13,734 bases of DNA from contig CAYNGH010000088.1 in assembly GCA_964396845.1 (NCBI GenBank), forward strand, positions 1 through 13,734, in the 5' to 3' direction. The notes beneath the pieces were generated by a model. That model did not search any database and was not told the DNA's origin. It was given only the letters and a program-made list of their open reading frames with translations. The position numbers were made by a program, and so were the translations under genes. The stretch's first letter is position 1; each line of letters begins with the position of its first letter. The stretch comes from CAYNGH01 sp964396845 (lineage in GTDB: Bacteria; Vulcanimicrobiota; JAJTBE01; CAYNGH01). Shown here piece after piece: positions 13,570-13,734 of this stretch.

Positions 13570-13610
13570 GGATTGTCATGATCGGCAGGACATAACTCTC
13601 GGGCCGTTGG
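13424..13610. repeat. 69-bp tandem repeat, two full units and a partial third
   Basis: Units start with ATGAGTCG at 13424, 13493 and 13562, exactly 69 bp apart. Shared parts are ATGAGTCG, GATTGTCATGATC, CTCGGGCCGTGG and the GGGCACTT hairpin. A central 14-nt block varies (13446..13459, 13515..13528, 13584..13597). The third unit breaks off after CTCGGGCCGTTGG. Because 69 is a multiple of three, the plus strand stays open through the units, giving a repeated 23-residue peptide beginning MSRDCHD; no ribosome site supports its translation. Confidence 0.85.
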
Positions 13611-13734
13611 TTATGTGTTGGTGGGCGTTGTTAGGCGTTGTTTGGTTTTGTTTTCTTATTAATTCAACTTCCGGTTGACTGGAAGCTGTCGCCGGAAGGG
13701 TGGTTGTTGAATGTGAACTGTGAAGCAATCCCTT
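13611..13734. other. Right-edge region without a recognisable gene
   Basis: 13606..13659 is almost free of A and C on plus (G+T tract) and holds a direct repeat GGCGTTGTT (13624..13632 and 13634..13642). After it CTTCCGG (13668..13674) can pair with CCGGAAG (13692..13698). I see no coding frame with a ribosome site. Confidence 0.4.

Noticed and set aside
13319..13610. CRISPR array
   Set aside because: Units are contiguous or separated by shared sequence, the stems differ, and there are no unique spacers of constant length between identical repeats.
13606..13642. Integron attC-like GTTAGGC in a G/T-rich tract
   Set aside because: The complementary partner box needed to fold an attC site was not found nearby and no integrase gene is seen.
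13388..13678. Plus-strand 96-codon frame with 23-residue repeats (MSRDCHD...)
   Set aside because: It is open because the DNA repeat is 69 bp, a multiple of three. It has no ribosome site or promoter and spans hairpin DNA. Kept only as an observation on the repeat.

Overview
This 13.7 kb window is a bacterial chromosomal segment of moderate G+C content with mostly housekeeping-type genes. Most lie on the minus strand; only a glycine-zipper membrane protein (6055..6681) and a glycogen synthase (9187..10668) are on plus. A lipoprotein with a lipobox and a GspH-like pseudopilin point to a diderm or at least lipoprotein/pilus-bearing bacterium. Several proteins are unrecognised, and one combines membrane helices, TPRs and a dual-specificity-phosphatase-like domain, which suits a poorly sampled lineage. 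I cannot name the phylum from sequence alone.

Layout. 1..998: 5' part of an RlmD/TrmA-type rRNA m5U methyltransferase, a 141-aa unknown protein and a possible 25-aa leader ORF, forming one minus-strand operon. 1090..1454: a terminator and a 295-bp MITE-like element with 18-bp inverted ends and a perfect 10-bp target duplication, inserted at the stop codon of the next gene. 1452..3542: a 696-aa membrane/TPR/pseudophosphatase protein whose catalytic Cys is Ser. 3543..5853: small unknown proteins, a lipoprotein, hairpins and a palindromic operator candidate. 6055..6730: the glycine-zipper protein and a shared terminator. 6761..8663: a nicotinamidase-like gene and nicotinate phosphoribosyltransferase, together the two-step nicotinamide-to-NaMN salvage route. 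8751..8860: a 90-bp copy of the same MITE, upstream of pncB. 9088..10712: glgA with a good sigma70 promoter, a 12-bp leader hairpin and a strong terminator. 10728..13299: pseudopilin, RidA, HAD hydrolase and a small ppGpp-hydrolase-type HD protein. 13319..13610: an array of short hairpins with different but self-complementary arms, most followed by ATGAGTCG and passing into 69-bp tandem units.

The least explained parts are the hairpin array at the right end and the MITE pair. The long MITE copy differs from the short one by exactly 205 bp, bounded by a CTGGA direct repeat, and that extra segment can fold into a three-way junction inside a nested inverted repeat. The natural Cys-to-Ser phosphatase-like domain is the most unusual protein feature. 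No CRISPR array, tRNA, rRNA or transposase gene was seen.
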